Shown here in pieces: positions 8,626 through 17,570 of a stretch of DNA of 64,000 bases. The DNA comes from Notospermus geniculatus (lineage: Eukaryota > Nemertea > Pilidiophora > Heteronemertea > Lineidae). Numbering within the stretch: the stretch's first letter is position 1; every line of letters starts with the position of its first letter. Below the pieces are notes generated by a model. It searched no databases, was not told the DNA's origin, and was given only the letters and a program-made list of their open reading frames with translations. The position numbers were made by a program, and so were the translations under genes. The stretch is taken from assembly GCA_002633025.1 (NCBI GenBank), contig NMRB01001257.1, forward strand, positions 124,547-188,546, written 5' to 3'.

Positions 8626-8955
8626 ATGAGTAGATATTGGGGCTATTCAAAGAGACCGAAGAATTGGCAAAAAGTACTGGAAGAGGCAAACATTATAACT
8701 GATCACGAGCCTCTTGTAGAAGCAGTTTCTACGGTTCCAGAACCTGTATTAATTGACGGTGACTGGTGTATCCCTGAACTTGAACCTGAGCCTAAACCTG
8801 AATCGCCTAAACCTAAACCTAAACCACGAAGTGATAGCGGCAAAGCCAAAGCTGAACCTAAACCGCCTAAACCTATTTCTCCTCAATCACGAAGTGATAG
8901 CGGCGACACAGTCAAAGCCAAAGCTGAACAATTAGACTCAACTATTTCATACTAA
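8626..8955 (+). CDS. Pro/Lys/Glu-rich viral protein (109 aa)
   Basis: A 109-residue protein with a short ordered-looking N-terminus (MSRYWGYSKRPKNWQKVLEE) and a long low-complexity tail of PEPEPKP and KPKPKP runs with a repeated RSDSG block. The DNA shows matching short repeats of CCTAAA and ACGAAGTGATAGCGGC. The start overlaps the previous stop as TAAATG. Such Pro-rich proteins may act as flexible spacers or fibre-like extensions, but nothing in the sequence proves this. The frame is open and the context matches its neighbours, so it is probably real despite its composition. Confidence 0.55.
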   Translation: MSRYWGYSKRPKNWQKVLEEANIITDHEPLVEAVSTVPEPVLIDGDWCIPELEPEPKPESPKPKPKPRSDSGKAKAEPKPPKPISPQSRSDSGDTVKAKAEQLDSTISY

Positions 8956-8959
8956 ATAA

Positions 8960-9598
8960 ATGGCTGAAGAAAGTGAAACTAAAAGATTATATCCTGATTT
9001 GAAACCTGAAATTCAGGACCCCACACAGTTTAGATTACAACATATTTCAGAAATAAAAAAGTTCTTTGAAGAAGAGATAGAATTTAGAAGAAAGATGCAT
9101 TCTAAGTACATGAAAGCATTCAACGTTATGACGGCTTTTAGTCATGTTTTAAATTTTACAACCGTTGCTGCTGGTTCAGTTGGAGTAAGCTCATTAGCTG
9201 GTGTGATTACAGCTCCAATTGGTTTAGCATTAGGAGGTGTAACAATTGGTGCTGCTTTACTCTCATCGGGTTTAACATGGAAAAAGAAGAATATTCAGAG
9301 TAAAATTGAGAAGCATGAAAAAATAGGGATGATAGCTATTTCTAAATTAAACACTGTTAATAATCTGATTAGTAAGGCTTTATCAGATTCACATATTACA
9401 CAAGAAGAATTTGCATTAATTACCAGTGAAAAGGAGAAATATATTGTCTTAAAGAGTGGCATAAGAAAAAAGCAAAGACAAACTACTGATCAAAATATAG
9501 ACGTAGAAACACTTAAAAAGACTTTTTTAGAAGAAGGAAAAAAGTTAGGCCGATCAGCCGCCCAAAACGAGATGATAGAAAAGTTGAAGAAACAGTGA
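8960..9598 (+). CDS. Conserved viral membrane protein with Gly/Ala-rich core (212 aa)
   Basis: The protein starts KRLYPDLKPE and QFRLQHISEIKKFFEEE, a charged helix, then a long hydrophobic Gly/Ala/Val region at about residues 55-105 (VAAGSVGVSSLAGVITAPIG, GGVTIGAALLSSGLTW). The rest is helical and includes KHEKIGMIAISKLNTVNNLI, SKALSD and EEFALITSEKEKYIVL. From memory this layout is shared by a family of uncharacterised proteins abundant in cnidarian and other aquatic invertebrate genomes; it may disturb or remodel membranes, by analogy to Gly-rich hydrophobic hairpins, but this is inference. The start has CTAAATAAATGG. The frame is intact. Confidence 0.65.
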   Translation: MAEESETKRLYPDLKPEIQDPTQFRLQHISEIKKFFEEEIEFRRKMHSKYMKAFNVMTAFSHVLNFTTVAAGSVGVSSLAGVITAPIGLALGGVTIGAALLSSGLTWKKKNIQSKIEKHEKIGMIAISKLNTVNNLISKALSDSHITQEEFALITSEKEKYIVLKSGIRKKQRQTTDQNIDVETLKKTFLEEGKKLGRSAAQNEMIEKLKKQ

Positions 9599-9676
9599 AT
9601 CACATTTATCATTATTATTACTACTATTATCCACCACAAGTTACGCCATCGGCGCCCCCAAATTATTATGAATTAA
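9599..9676 (+). other. Tyr/Pro-rich open stretch without start codon
   Basis: Between the 212-aa and 328-aa genes one frame reads Tyr-rich residues, then VTPSAPPNYYEL, which includes a PPxY motif. It has no ATG, so a separate gene is not supported. It could be a read-through or frameshift tail, or chance low-complexity sequence (repeated ATTATT). Confidence 0.2.
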
Positions 9677-10663
9677 ATGGCTAGTATAGAATATTTTATT
9701 GATGAGCCAGAATGTGAAGAAGCTACATTTGATATATATTTGGAGAATTATCATTTCATCAAGTCCATTACTTTAAAAAGCATATCATTTTACAACTCTT
9801 GGTGGTCTGGAGATTTTCTTCCAGAAGGCGTGAAGGTTTTCCATCTTTTAACTAGTGATATAACAGATAAAAAAGGTGAAGTTATAAATAGTGAAGAAAT
9901 CTGCACAAAGGCATATGACCCTTTCTTACTAAACATATCGAAGGAAAAAGCAGTTAATATTTGCGTTAATACTTTGGAAAAAACACATAACTATGCCAAG
10001 GTCGAAGAAAATGTCACTTTTGATTACCAATTTCCATTTAACCGTCATTTTAGTTTAAGTGAATTTTGTAGCGTGTGGCATGATATTATTGAAAAATTGG
10101 GGAGATATAATGTTCATTTTTACTGTGATAATAATAACTACATTATTATTGAGTTAACAGAAGATGAGGAGTTAAGTTTGTACACTTTACTTAAACGAAG
10201 ACAGCAAGTAGAAGTTGAGACTGAAACACGTCAAGACGAAGCAAAAATAGAAATTACAACAACTGAAATAAAGAAATATGTAGTAGAAATAGTTAATAAA
10301 TGGTTTGGGTTTAAACAGGAGAAGTTTACTAAAGCAGGTAGATATTATTCAACTAAGCCTTTGCCTTTTTATGTTACAAATCTCTATCTAAATTGCAATT
10401 TAGTTGACCAAGAACACACACTTCTGAATAATAAACGCTCAGACATTTTATGCACAATACCAGTCGATGATGGAGATCAGATTAAACTTCAAAGATACGA
10501 ACCTAATCATTGTGAGAGAATTGTAAATAAAACAACAAACCATTTAACGTTCCAGATTACAGATTCACGAGCCGGAAAAATAGTTAATTTCAGAGGAACA
10601 AGACTTATGATACATTTTACCCTTCAAACCAATAAACTAGAGTTTAGTTCCGAGGACGACTAA
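9677..10663 (+). CDS. Penton-like minor capsid protein, intact paralogue (328 aa)
   Basis: A 328-residue soluble protein. Its last 100 residues (LPFYVTNLYLNCNLV, EHTLLNNKRSDILCTIPV, then strands ending RLMIHFTLQT) match the third piece of the broken gene at 7828-8625, so the two are paralogues. The N-terminal half (1-170) is also strand-rich but differs, suggesting an added or diverged domain. Best call: single jelly-roll minor capsid or vertex protein, possibly carrying an attachment domain. The start context is ATTAAATGG. It is the last gene of the element; the sequence becomes less AT-rich soon afterwards. No catalytic residues are apparent. Confidence 0.6.
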   Translation: MASIEYFIDEPECEEATFDIYLENYHFIKSITLKSISFYNSWWSGDFLPEGVKVFHLLTSDITDKKGEVINSEEICTKAYDPFLLNISKEKAVNICVNTLEKTHNYAKVEENVTFDYQFPFNRHFSLSEFCSVWHDIIEKLGRYNVHFYCDNNNYIIIELTEDEELSLYTLLKRRQQVEVETETRQDEAKIEITTTEIKKYVVEIVNKWFGFKQEKFTKAGRYYSTKPLPFYVTNLYLNCNLVDQEHTLLNNKRSDILCTIPVDDGDQIKLQRYEPNHCERIVNKTTNHLTFQITDSRAGKIVNFRGTRLMIHFTLQTNKLEFSSEDD

Positions 10664-10692
10664 GAGATAGCAGCACTTTTGATGTCAGCTAA

Positions 10693-10710
10693 GCTCACCT
10701 TTCAGGATTA
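10693..10710 (+). repeat. 18-bp repeat, copy 2, just after the last viral gene
   Basis: It is identical to 5451-5468 and lies 30 bp beyond the last viral stop codon, near the compositional change to host DNA. It may mark the element's right boundary or be the remnant of an internal rearrangement. A weaker match (15 of 18) lies at 7731-7748 on the other strand. Confidence 0.5.
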
Positions 10711-13440
10711 GTTCCTGGAGTATCCACGAGATGGCACTGTTGATGATGAATGTAGGTCAAACCATGAAACTATTCCAGTTTGATTTGATGCACTTTAAAT
10801 AGGAGACCAAACCATATGTTAGCAGCAATCACGTTGATTTTCCTGTACATTGGTCCGCTAGAACTTTGCTGCCATCTGTTGGCAATATGCGCGGCTGACT
10901 GCTCCTATTTGCCAACGTGCCATAAAGTAAGTGAAACTGTACACCAAAAGTAGGTGAAACACGTCAAAAATGGTGTGACATGAATCCATGTAGTGCATGA
11001 TCTAAGTTGGTATACGGTGATCACAGTCAGGGTCGGTAGAATCTGGCTATCCAATCAGAGGCAGCCTGCCTCCTTTCCTTGGCAACTCCTTCTTTTAACT
11101 GACCTCCGCCCAGTTTACCATGAAATTTATGACAGACAGATAACGTGGAGACAGAGAGGCCTCTCCGAATTGTGGCACGCAAGATAGGCAAGGGGTAGGC
11201 CTTTTGGGCTGTGGTATGAATGTTAAACTCCCAACTCAATTTCGAATCGCTCCCCGTTATATCCGCGCTCCGAAACCACTTTGACCCAGTTCTTACAAGA
11301 TGACAACTAAAAAGCGACGCTAGTGCCTGTTACATTGGCGCTAAACATAGCTAGCCAACCTCGCTTTCAGGATCACCTTTGCCAAAAGTTTTGGGCCACA
11401 GCAACGGATGACATTGCGATCTGTGCCACTTGTTTCAGCCAATAAATGTCGACGGTCAGGCGTCAGCAGCGCCGTCTTTTGGTGATACTTCAATTTGTCC
11501 GTCAACCATGCCGGCGTAACATTCTGCTGTAATATGTCCGATGCTAAAACACTACAGTGGTGCACCACCGTCTGAAAATACGTCTGAACGAAAACCTAGA
11601 CGCCATGTTCCCGGAATGCCGCGATGCGGCCAATCTGCGAAGCAATCTGACGTCAAAAGTGGAACGCTGCTGTGATATGGTTATGTAAATAATTTTTCGA
11701 GAATGACTAAAAATGGGCGGTGCTTCGCGACTAAGGCGCGTTTGAGGCTGGAACCCATGGGGAACGATGAAGACCGTAAAGACTGAAGTTTGAGAGGTGG
11801 AATTGAGTAAGCAGAGCGTGAAATTATTATTTGCGGGCCTAATTTAGGTTTGGTGTGTAGGCCTACGTCACACAACGCCCCCGCCTGGTTACCCAGCTGC
11901 TGACTCAAGCCGAGCGTGATGGAATCACGACGTCGGCCGTGTTCCGCTTTCTGCACATGCGTATCTGCGTGGTTCGGAGCGTAGGTCTGTAACACACCCC
12001 CGAACCATGGAGAGGTACACCCCTCTATGGTTCGGGTGTCCATCGTTCATGTCATTCTATGCCAAGCCACTGTTGTCGACGTTACAATTAAGGGGGATGT
12101 AAAGAGGCCACTGAGTGAAGTTCCACAAGTGGGACCCATCCAAAAAGTCCAATATCCGTGAGGTTGACAGCCAGAAGGGCATGGCCATCAGTGTCTATAC
12201 ATGCATGGCTCACTGTACACTGCACACACACACTAATTACACAAGCCCCATTGTCTTTACGAGACATTACATCACCTCACCTCGGGTGCAATCAAACTCC
12301 AAGCCACCAGCCTTTCCGACTAATCAAGTATCGTAAAACGCAACAGAATAAATATAGCTAGAGACAACGAGCCACGAAAATGTTGATTTTATCGCGGGTC
12401 GTCCAGAATCACCGCTGAAACTTGCACTGCACTTCTAATTCCACAAAACATGAGAGCTGCCATTTTCCACCTAGTCTCGCACAGCTACACATTTTGTGTT
12501 GCGCATCCCACAANCACTGTCTATCACCCCGTGCAGATAAGAAATCACGCCTGTTAACAGCGTAATCGGCCATTGAATCAGCATAAGCCATTGTCAGAAA
12601 TGCCACAATGTGGCTTAGTAACAGAGTTCTTTGTCTGCTTTGCCTAATTCATGCATACATGTAGTTCTCAAAATCCAACCGCCAGTTCAGCACGTCGTTC
12701 GTCGTTCACGTGCTTTTGTGACACGTGCTACCGATTACTGGAATAAGTGAATATGTTTCTTTTTGGGCATGTGAATGACTTGGATTATAGCCGACAAATA
12801 CTTTTTTCGTTGACGGGATTTCAGTGCTGCTGTGGAATTTTCCCATAGATCCCAATCCATAATGCCATAGCTACGCAGGCTGCCGCTAGGCTGCCGTAGG
12901 TAGCCTAGCGGCAGCCATTTATTTCGGATGGAGGGGTGCATCCCTCTATTCCGAAACAAACGTTCTTTGATAATTCTTTCAGCTGGCACTCTTTTACATT
13001 CCGGATCCACATTTCAGCTGGAGAATGGGGATCATGTAGGTCTAAACCTGCATCCCCACTCCAGAATTCTCAACTCCTAAGAGTACGTTTTCCCCCTTGC
13101 ATCGCTCGCCCAGAAAGCTCTGGGTGACCATATCAAATAATGACACATTATATTTTCGTCACTTCCGTTGAAACAAATCAGGTTATGGTCCATTTTGTTA
13201 TTGAAAGAGAGAGTATTGTTCAAATCCACGCGTGTAAAGTAATTACGTTCATCGATGCTCGTTGCGGTGAATCGTGTTTGGAATCTCCCTATTAGTTACA
13301 GAACAATTATTGTTGAATAGGCAGAAAGTGCCAAGTTCAATAAATGATGCCAAGCTCAATAAATGATATCGGGCGAGTTAAGGTAGAGCAGAAGGAAACC
13401 AGAGCGCCCATAAAAGTCTGCGCTGTCAACATGGTCAAAG
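10711..13440. other. Host-like non-coding DNA with short perfect hairpins
   Basis: No gene can be supported. Three hairpins stand out: 11994-12039 (CCCGAACCAT with its complement), 12878-12916 (15-bp perfect arms GGCTGCCGCTAGGCT) and 12922-12956 (TTTCGGATGGAGGG and complement). The first and third have similar GAGGGGT-type loops and may be one small MITE family. An N lies at 12514. The stretch 11530-11600 resembles 19490-19570 (shared CTGAAAATACGT and neighbouring bases), so part of it is dispersed repeat. Confidence 0.45.
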
Positions 13441-13450
13441 ACATTCATTG

Positions 13451-13526
13451 GTCGGACCGGGGATCGAACCACAACCTCGGAGGTAGGAGGTATAAATTAT
13501 TCAGTGCGCCATTCTGACTGTCCGAC
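13451..13526 (-). tRNA. Degenerate tRNA-like sequence, probably a SINE head
   Basis: On the minus strand 76 nt start GTCGGAC and end GTCCGAC, a perfect 7-bp acceptor stem. A D-arm TCAG/CTGA encloses AATGGCGCA, and a B-box-like GGTTCGATCCC lies near the 3' end. The anticodon stem and most of the T stem do not pair well, so it is a tRNA relic or a tRNA-derived SINE head rather than a working tRNA. Confidence 0.45.
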
Positions 13527-13762
13527 GACTTCCTCCATATATTATACATACTAGCATGGTACCCGTGGCGAGCACATTCACAGGATGCATGTGGCCAGAG
13601 GATGGCATTTTGCTGGGCGTCTCTGTGTGGGGCAATATGTTTTAGAGGGGGCCAACTCCTCGGACAATAATCTAGGCCTATGGGAAGCAGATGGCAGCAG
13701 TTTTTATGTGTTGAAGTTCCTATTTTCTGATCACCCTGCCTGGTTGAAGACAATGCATTATA

Positions 13763-13838
13763 CCTGGTTCCGTCGGCCACCGTGTAGATGGTGTTGCGTA
13801 CGCAGCGCCATCTACACGGTGGCCAGCGGAACCAGGCT
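13763..13838. repeat. Near-perfect palindrome (MITE or hairpin)
   Basis: Arms of about 36 bp run from CCTGGTTCC to its complement GGAACCAGG, centred on GCGTACGC at 13797-13804, with few mismatches and essentially no loop. Confidence 0.7.
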
Positions 13839-14058
13839 AGTGGGCATTGCAAATCATTGGAAGTTTCTTCGTGCATTTTATTCGCTTAAGGGTAAAAAAT
13901 GTAATGCCACCCGCTTAAGGGCCACCCCATGCCATTCTCAACACTTTCTGTGAATATGGTGCCATTTCGATCAGAAACCACGGAGGAGTTCGTGTTCGAA
14001 GTTAATGTGCCACCGTCAATTATAATATACATGTAGATTCCGACCAGGACAGACGAGA

Positions 14059-15078
14059 TCACTGGTCGAGGTCTGCTTTGTACATATACACCTTCCTGAA
14101 AATCTCTTTCTGACCTGACCCATTTCCTGGTGACCGTCCAATAATCATTAAATATCCGTCCGGGTAACGCCAGGTGTACTTATAACCAGTAGGCAAATGC
14201 TTAGCGTGTGGAGGAAAAGAGGCCAATATTTCTCGAAATGTGAACTTCCCTGATCCGTTTTTGACGAGGCCTTCCTTTGGATCAGGAATCTTCTGCATAG
14301 CAAAGCCCGAGAGGAATGGGGTCCCGATGACGAAAAGCCACTCGTGATCGGAAAGGAAACTTAGGTAACTGCATCGTTTGTCATACTTATTTTTCACTAT
14401 GACACGGTACTTCACTGCTTTGTATTCGTATTCCTCCAAATGAACATAAAAAATAGCGGTATCATTCCGAGAATTAAAGACGCAGGAAGACACTCCCGTT
14501 CGGCCAAAAGAACTCATGATGCCTTTCAGATGAAGCCGGACACCATTTTCAAGGACAAGAATGTTCGATTTAAATGATCCCGCCACGTCATAAATAGTGC
14601 CTTCCCAAAGACCTGATTTCTTGCACTGACAAAGTAATTTATCTTCGATTCCAACGAGGGTGTTCGTGTGGTCCCATCTCCCATAGCAGATATCGAATGG
14701 TGGAATAAACAATTTTTGGGAAAATGTGCCATTTACAACATTGCAGAGTAAAATCTCACTGGCGTTACTGCCCGGTAGGAAAATGGACGACTTGTAAATT
14801 TGACCATTCAGCTTCTTTGGGCATGGGGATTTGAGACGAACCGTATGATTATACAGAAGGCTATAATCGGCCTTTCCGCGACGTCGAGAAAAAACTCGGA
14901 GCCGCAAGTACGTGACGTACACATTAAAATGAGGTTTAGCTCTTTTGGTTCTGAATGCAGCAATTGCAACAAGCCAACCACGTTTCAGTTCCGCGGACCA
15001 AACCTCCCCTTTAGAAATGACAACAGGTGGTAGAAATTTTCCTGTTTTTCGAATGCTAAAATTAGTTGTTTCTTTCTC
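14059..15078 (-). CDS. Host gene, probable terminal exon, unknown function
   Basis: A leftward frame is open for 340 codons, ending in a stop at 14059. Its right end meets a plausible splice acceptor (a run of T then AG at 15079-15080 on the minus strand), so it is probably the last exon of a spliced gene whose upstream exons I could not find. It contains EVWSAELKRGWLVAIAAFRT near the start, then CPKKLNGQIYKSS, several Cys residues (LLCNVVNGTF, LLCQCKKSGLW, SSCVFNSRNDT) and N-glycosylation-type NGT/NGS/NDT sequons, and ends with RKVYMYKADLDQ. The pattern suggests a strand-rich, possibly extracellular protein. I do not recognise the family. It lacks transposase or reverse transcriptase motifs. 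Confidence 0.5.
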   Translation of the reverse strand, partial: EKETTNFSIRKTGKFLPPVVISKGEVWSAELKRGWLVAIAAFRTKRAKPHFNVYVTYLRLRVFSRRRGKADYSLLYNHTVRLKSPCPKKLNGQIYKSSIFLPGSNASEILLCNVVNGTFSQKLFIPPFDICYGRWDHTNTLVGIEDKLLCQCKKSGLWEGTIYDVAGSFKSNILVLENGVRLHLKGIMSSFGRTGVSSCVFNSRNDTAIFYVHLEEYEYKAVKYRVIVKNKYDKRCSYLSFLSDHEWLFVIGTPFLSGFAMQKIPDPKEGLVKNGSGKFTFREILASFPPHAKHLPTGYKYTWRYPDGYLMIIGRSPGNGSGQKEIFRKVYMYKADLDQ

Positions 15079-15279
15079 CTAAAAAAACATGTGTACAAAC
15101 TTTAGTGGGTTGTGGAATATGAGACTGGAAAGAAGTATTGACATCCGCATTCACTGATTTCATGCCAGACCTGTCAGTAAAGGACTTACTCTGGCACAGA
15201 TTGTTGCCATTCGATTGGATACCATTTTAACATCGTTTTCAGTAATTTTATTTTTAAGTCACATTATTTTTGCTACAAT

Positions 15280-16170
15280 AATTGTTAGTCTGGGAGCTAA
15301 CAAAGATTTAATTCACATCTCAAGTACAAATACATATTTTGCTTTGTGAGTTAGTTTCTATCCCACTGACCACAAAAACCCAATTCTTAAGTTCCGCAAA
15401 TGGTGCGTTTGGAAGATACAGCCGTTTGAAATTTGAGTACTGGCTTTGTCATTGGACCAAAATCAGAGCATTTTTACAGGGGCTTGGATACTGATGTACA
15501 GCTAACTTTAAATGGGTGGCTTGAGACCCCATAAATGTATTGCCAATAGATAGAAACATGGGTCCATAGAATAAGATTAGCACATTCTTATTTGTTTTTA
15601 TTTGCTATAGGATCAGAAATTCAATAAACAGTAAGTTATCAATTTAAAATGGCCGCCGGGCCACAATTCTGAAAAAGATGTAAAACCATCATTTCCAATA
15701 AGATAAGATACGTAAGAATATGTTTTCTTCTCTCAGTGGGCCCATGTTTCTATCTATCGGCAATACATTTATAGGGTCCCAAGCCATCCATTTAAAAGTT
15801 AGCTGTACATCAGTTTCCAAGCCCCTGTACATTAATGCACGGGCAGCTGTACTTATGGTGGTATAACCCCTGAAATATAGGCATATAGGCCTAAAAAGAC
15901 AGGGCCGGTAACAAGAACTCACAAGTGAACTCGCTTCACCACTTCATGCACCTGCAGACACAAGTACAGCTGCCCGTGATTAATGCTCTGATTTTGCTCC
16001 AATGATAAAGTCAGTACCCAAAATTCAAACGGCTCTATCTTCTAAACGCACCATTTGCGGAACTTAAGAATTGGGTTTTTGTGGTCAGTGGGATAGAAAC
16101 TAACCCACAAACCCAAAAATGTTTTTGTACTTGAGATGTGAATTAAATCTTTATTAGTTCCCAGACTATG
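15280..16170. repeat. Long foldback element with a nested MITE
   Basis: The left half (15285-15580) is the imperfect reverse complement of the right half (15735-16168); for example CTGACCACAAAAACCCAATT pairs with AATTGGGTTTTTGTGGTCAG. The right half is interrupted at 15839-15978 by another inverted-repeat element. No coding capacity is seen. Confidence 0.75.
15839..15978. mobile_element. Nested MITE with 7-8 bp target duplication
   Basis: The ends CACGGGCAGCTGTACTT and its complement AAGTACAGCTGCCCGTG enclose about 105 bp. ATTAATG occurs on both sides as a direct repeat, and the partner arm of the host foldback lacks the insert. A 7-8 bp duplication suggests a hAT-like origin, although the ends are not a classical hAT signature. 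Confidence 0.6.
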
Positions 16171-16200
16171 TGGGTTTTTGAGAAATTTAGAATACATTAT

Positions 16201-16680
16201 GAAAATGCTGCCCGGAGTGGAGGGCGGAAGAGCGAAGTGTCACCCCGAGAAAGCCATGTTGCCCGAGGCGCCAACGGAGGGCAACATTGCTTTCGAGGGG
16301 TGACATTTCGCTCTACCGCACGACACGACAGGCAGCATTTTTTATATAGTACCGAAAGTCATCAGAACCGTTTTCGTGGCGTTTATCATCACTCAAATCC
16401 GCAGTGCGCGGCAGCACGGCTGATGTAATGTCGATGCGAACGTAGATGAACGCACGACACTGAACAAAAATATGCCACGCAGATCGGCACTGTTCGCTTG
16501 CTCATTTCTTTGAAATTGTGAGCTTAAGTTTGGGCCATTGTGTTGAGACCAAAGATAACAGTTGACCCATGCTGTCGATGAGCACAAAAGCTGACAATAT
16601 TGACTGTATTTTGGCGATTTGGTTACAAAACCGCCGTCTTAGTTTAAGCGAGAAACAAAATGGCGGCCGTGGTGCCGTCT
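16201..16680. repeat. Dispersed repeat with short inverted arms (copy 1)
   Basis: An inverted repeat (AATGCTGCC... at 16203 and GGCAGCATTTT at 16331) precedes about 360 bp (16316-16680) that recur at 36146-36515, with shared blocks such as GCACGGCTGATGTAATGTCG and GAGAAACAAAATGGCGGCC. By eye identity is around 80 percent. No protein motif is present. Confidence 0.65.
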
Positions 16681-16880
16681 CAATGGAAGTATTTTGCGGG
16701 AAACATTCCAAACGGAAATATTTTCTGGGCGAGCATGCTGAAATGTTGACGGCTCACGTGACTGGTCTCGGCCAATCGTATTCACGGAAACTTACTTGCG
16801 GTACGATATACTGTAATGGGTTGTAAACAACTCTAGCGCTGTGTGCATTGCGTTGTCTATACCTACGAGGTGCACTCCAG

Positions 16881-16985
16881 GGTCCATATTCATAAACATA
16901 CTTAAGTCAAAATGTGACACTTATCTTTTGTGTTGAACAAAGGATAAGTATCACACTTTAGACTTGAGTAGTTTTATGAATATGG
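16881..16985. mobile_element. Hairpin MITE inside the mariner left repeat (1)
   Basis: The ends GGTCCATATTCATAAA and TTTATGAATATGGGC pair, with inner arms around ACTTATCCTTTG. CCAG occurs on both sides and may be the target duplication. Confidence 0.7.
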
Positions 16986-16989
16986 GCCC

Positions 16990-17097
16990 AGGGGCCGTAT
17001 GCATAAAGGTGGAATTGGCTTATTCCAGGTATAACTTAATGTTATAACGTTACGTTATACCTGGAATAAGCTTATTCCACCTTTATGCATACGGCCC
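16990..17097. mobile_element. Hairpin MITE inside the mariner left repeat (2)
   Basis: The ends GGGGCCGTATGCATAAAGGT and ACCTTTATGCATACGGCCCC are perfect complements. Inner arms contain TTATTCCAGGTATAAC and its complement. It abuts the previous hairpin and is followed by CCAG, as is the first. Confidence 0.75.
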
Positions 17098-17289
17098 CAG
17101 AAGTTGTGGGACTTTTTTGTAGAGGCAGGTATAATTGTCCTGGAAGATTATAATTTCAGGACAGCATTACTGAGCATCTGATGAACTGACATGCAACGTT
17201 TTGTTATACAAGTTTGATGGAGACGGCTGTAACAGCGAGTTGAATACACCCATGTGAAGGTCACTCGTCACTGTTGACAAGTTAGCAAA

Positions 17290-17570
17290 ATGCAGTCGGG
17301 ACACAAAGACAATTTGGAAGCTCGATACGCAATAAAGTTTTGTGTTAAACTGGGTAAAACTGCTACAGAGACTACTGCAACGCTCCAGACTGCCTGTGGA
17401 GAAGGTTGTATTCCCTGGGGGTTTTGGTTGGACCGAAGAAGGCCAGACAGAGCAAATCCACGGCAACGCTCATGATGATTCCCTTTTTCGACATGAGGGG
17501 CATGATCTACACCCACTGGGTTCCAACTGGCCAGACGGTCAACAAAGAGTACCGGTACTATGTTGACGTC
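17290..17570 (+). pseudogene. Mariner transposase, 5' part (frameshifted, deleted)
   Basis: The first frame (17290) has ARYAIKFCVKLGKTATET, the N-terminal helix-turn-helix of mariner transposases. A second frame (about 17415-17570) has KKARQSKSTATLMMIPFFD and VPTGQTVNKEY, normally far downstream. Roughly 100 residues between them are missing, including the TGDE segment that carries the first catalytic aspartate. The frame then meets the TTAA site at 17571 where the inserted element begins. Confidence 0.8.

Larger units (their letters stand above)
1..10710. mobile_element. Endogenous Polinton/adintovirus-like dsDNA virus element (left end outside window)
   Basis: Fourteen compact intron-free genes lie in two opposing blocks: polymerase and kinase rightward (1-1850), six genes leftward (1840-7013), then six rightward (7128-10663). 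The block is clearly AT-rich and non-coding gaps are mostly under 100 bp; composition shifts toward the host average just after 10,663. PolB, a kinase, jelly-roll-like capsid candidates and membrane proteins together suggest a PolB-encoding virus of the Polinton/adintovirus type. The structural and membrane proteins resemble, from memory, uncharacterised protein families scattered through aquatic invertebrate genomes. No ATPase, protease or integrase gene is visible, but part of the element is left of the window. No terminal inverted repeat could be assigned. Several genes are broken, so it is probably a decaying integrated copy; a misjoined free viral contig cannot be excluded. Confidence 0.75.

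Noticed and set aside
5451-10710. 18-bp repeat as the terminal inverted repeat of the viral element
   Set aside because: Copies are direct and one is internal, so it cannot be a terminal inverted repeat as seen.
11681-12043. 120-aa minus-strand frame
   Set aside because: Partly hairpin sequence; no domain, no splice signals and no conserved pattern visible.
13445-13876. 143-aa minus-strand frame
   Set aside because: Covers a palindrome and a tRNA-like sequence, so coding is unlikely.
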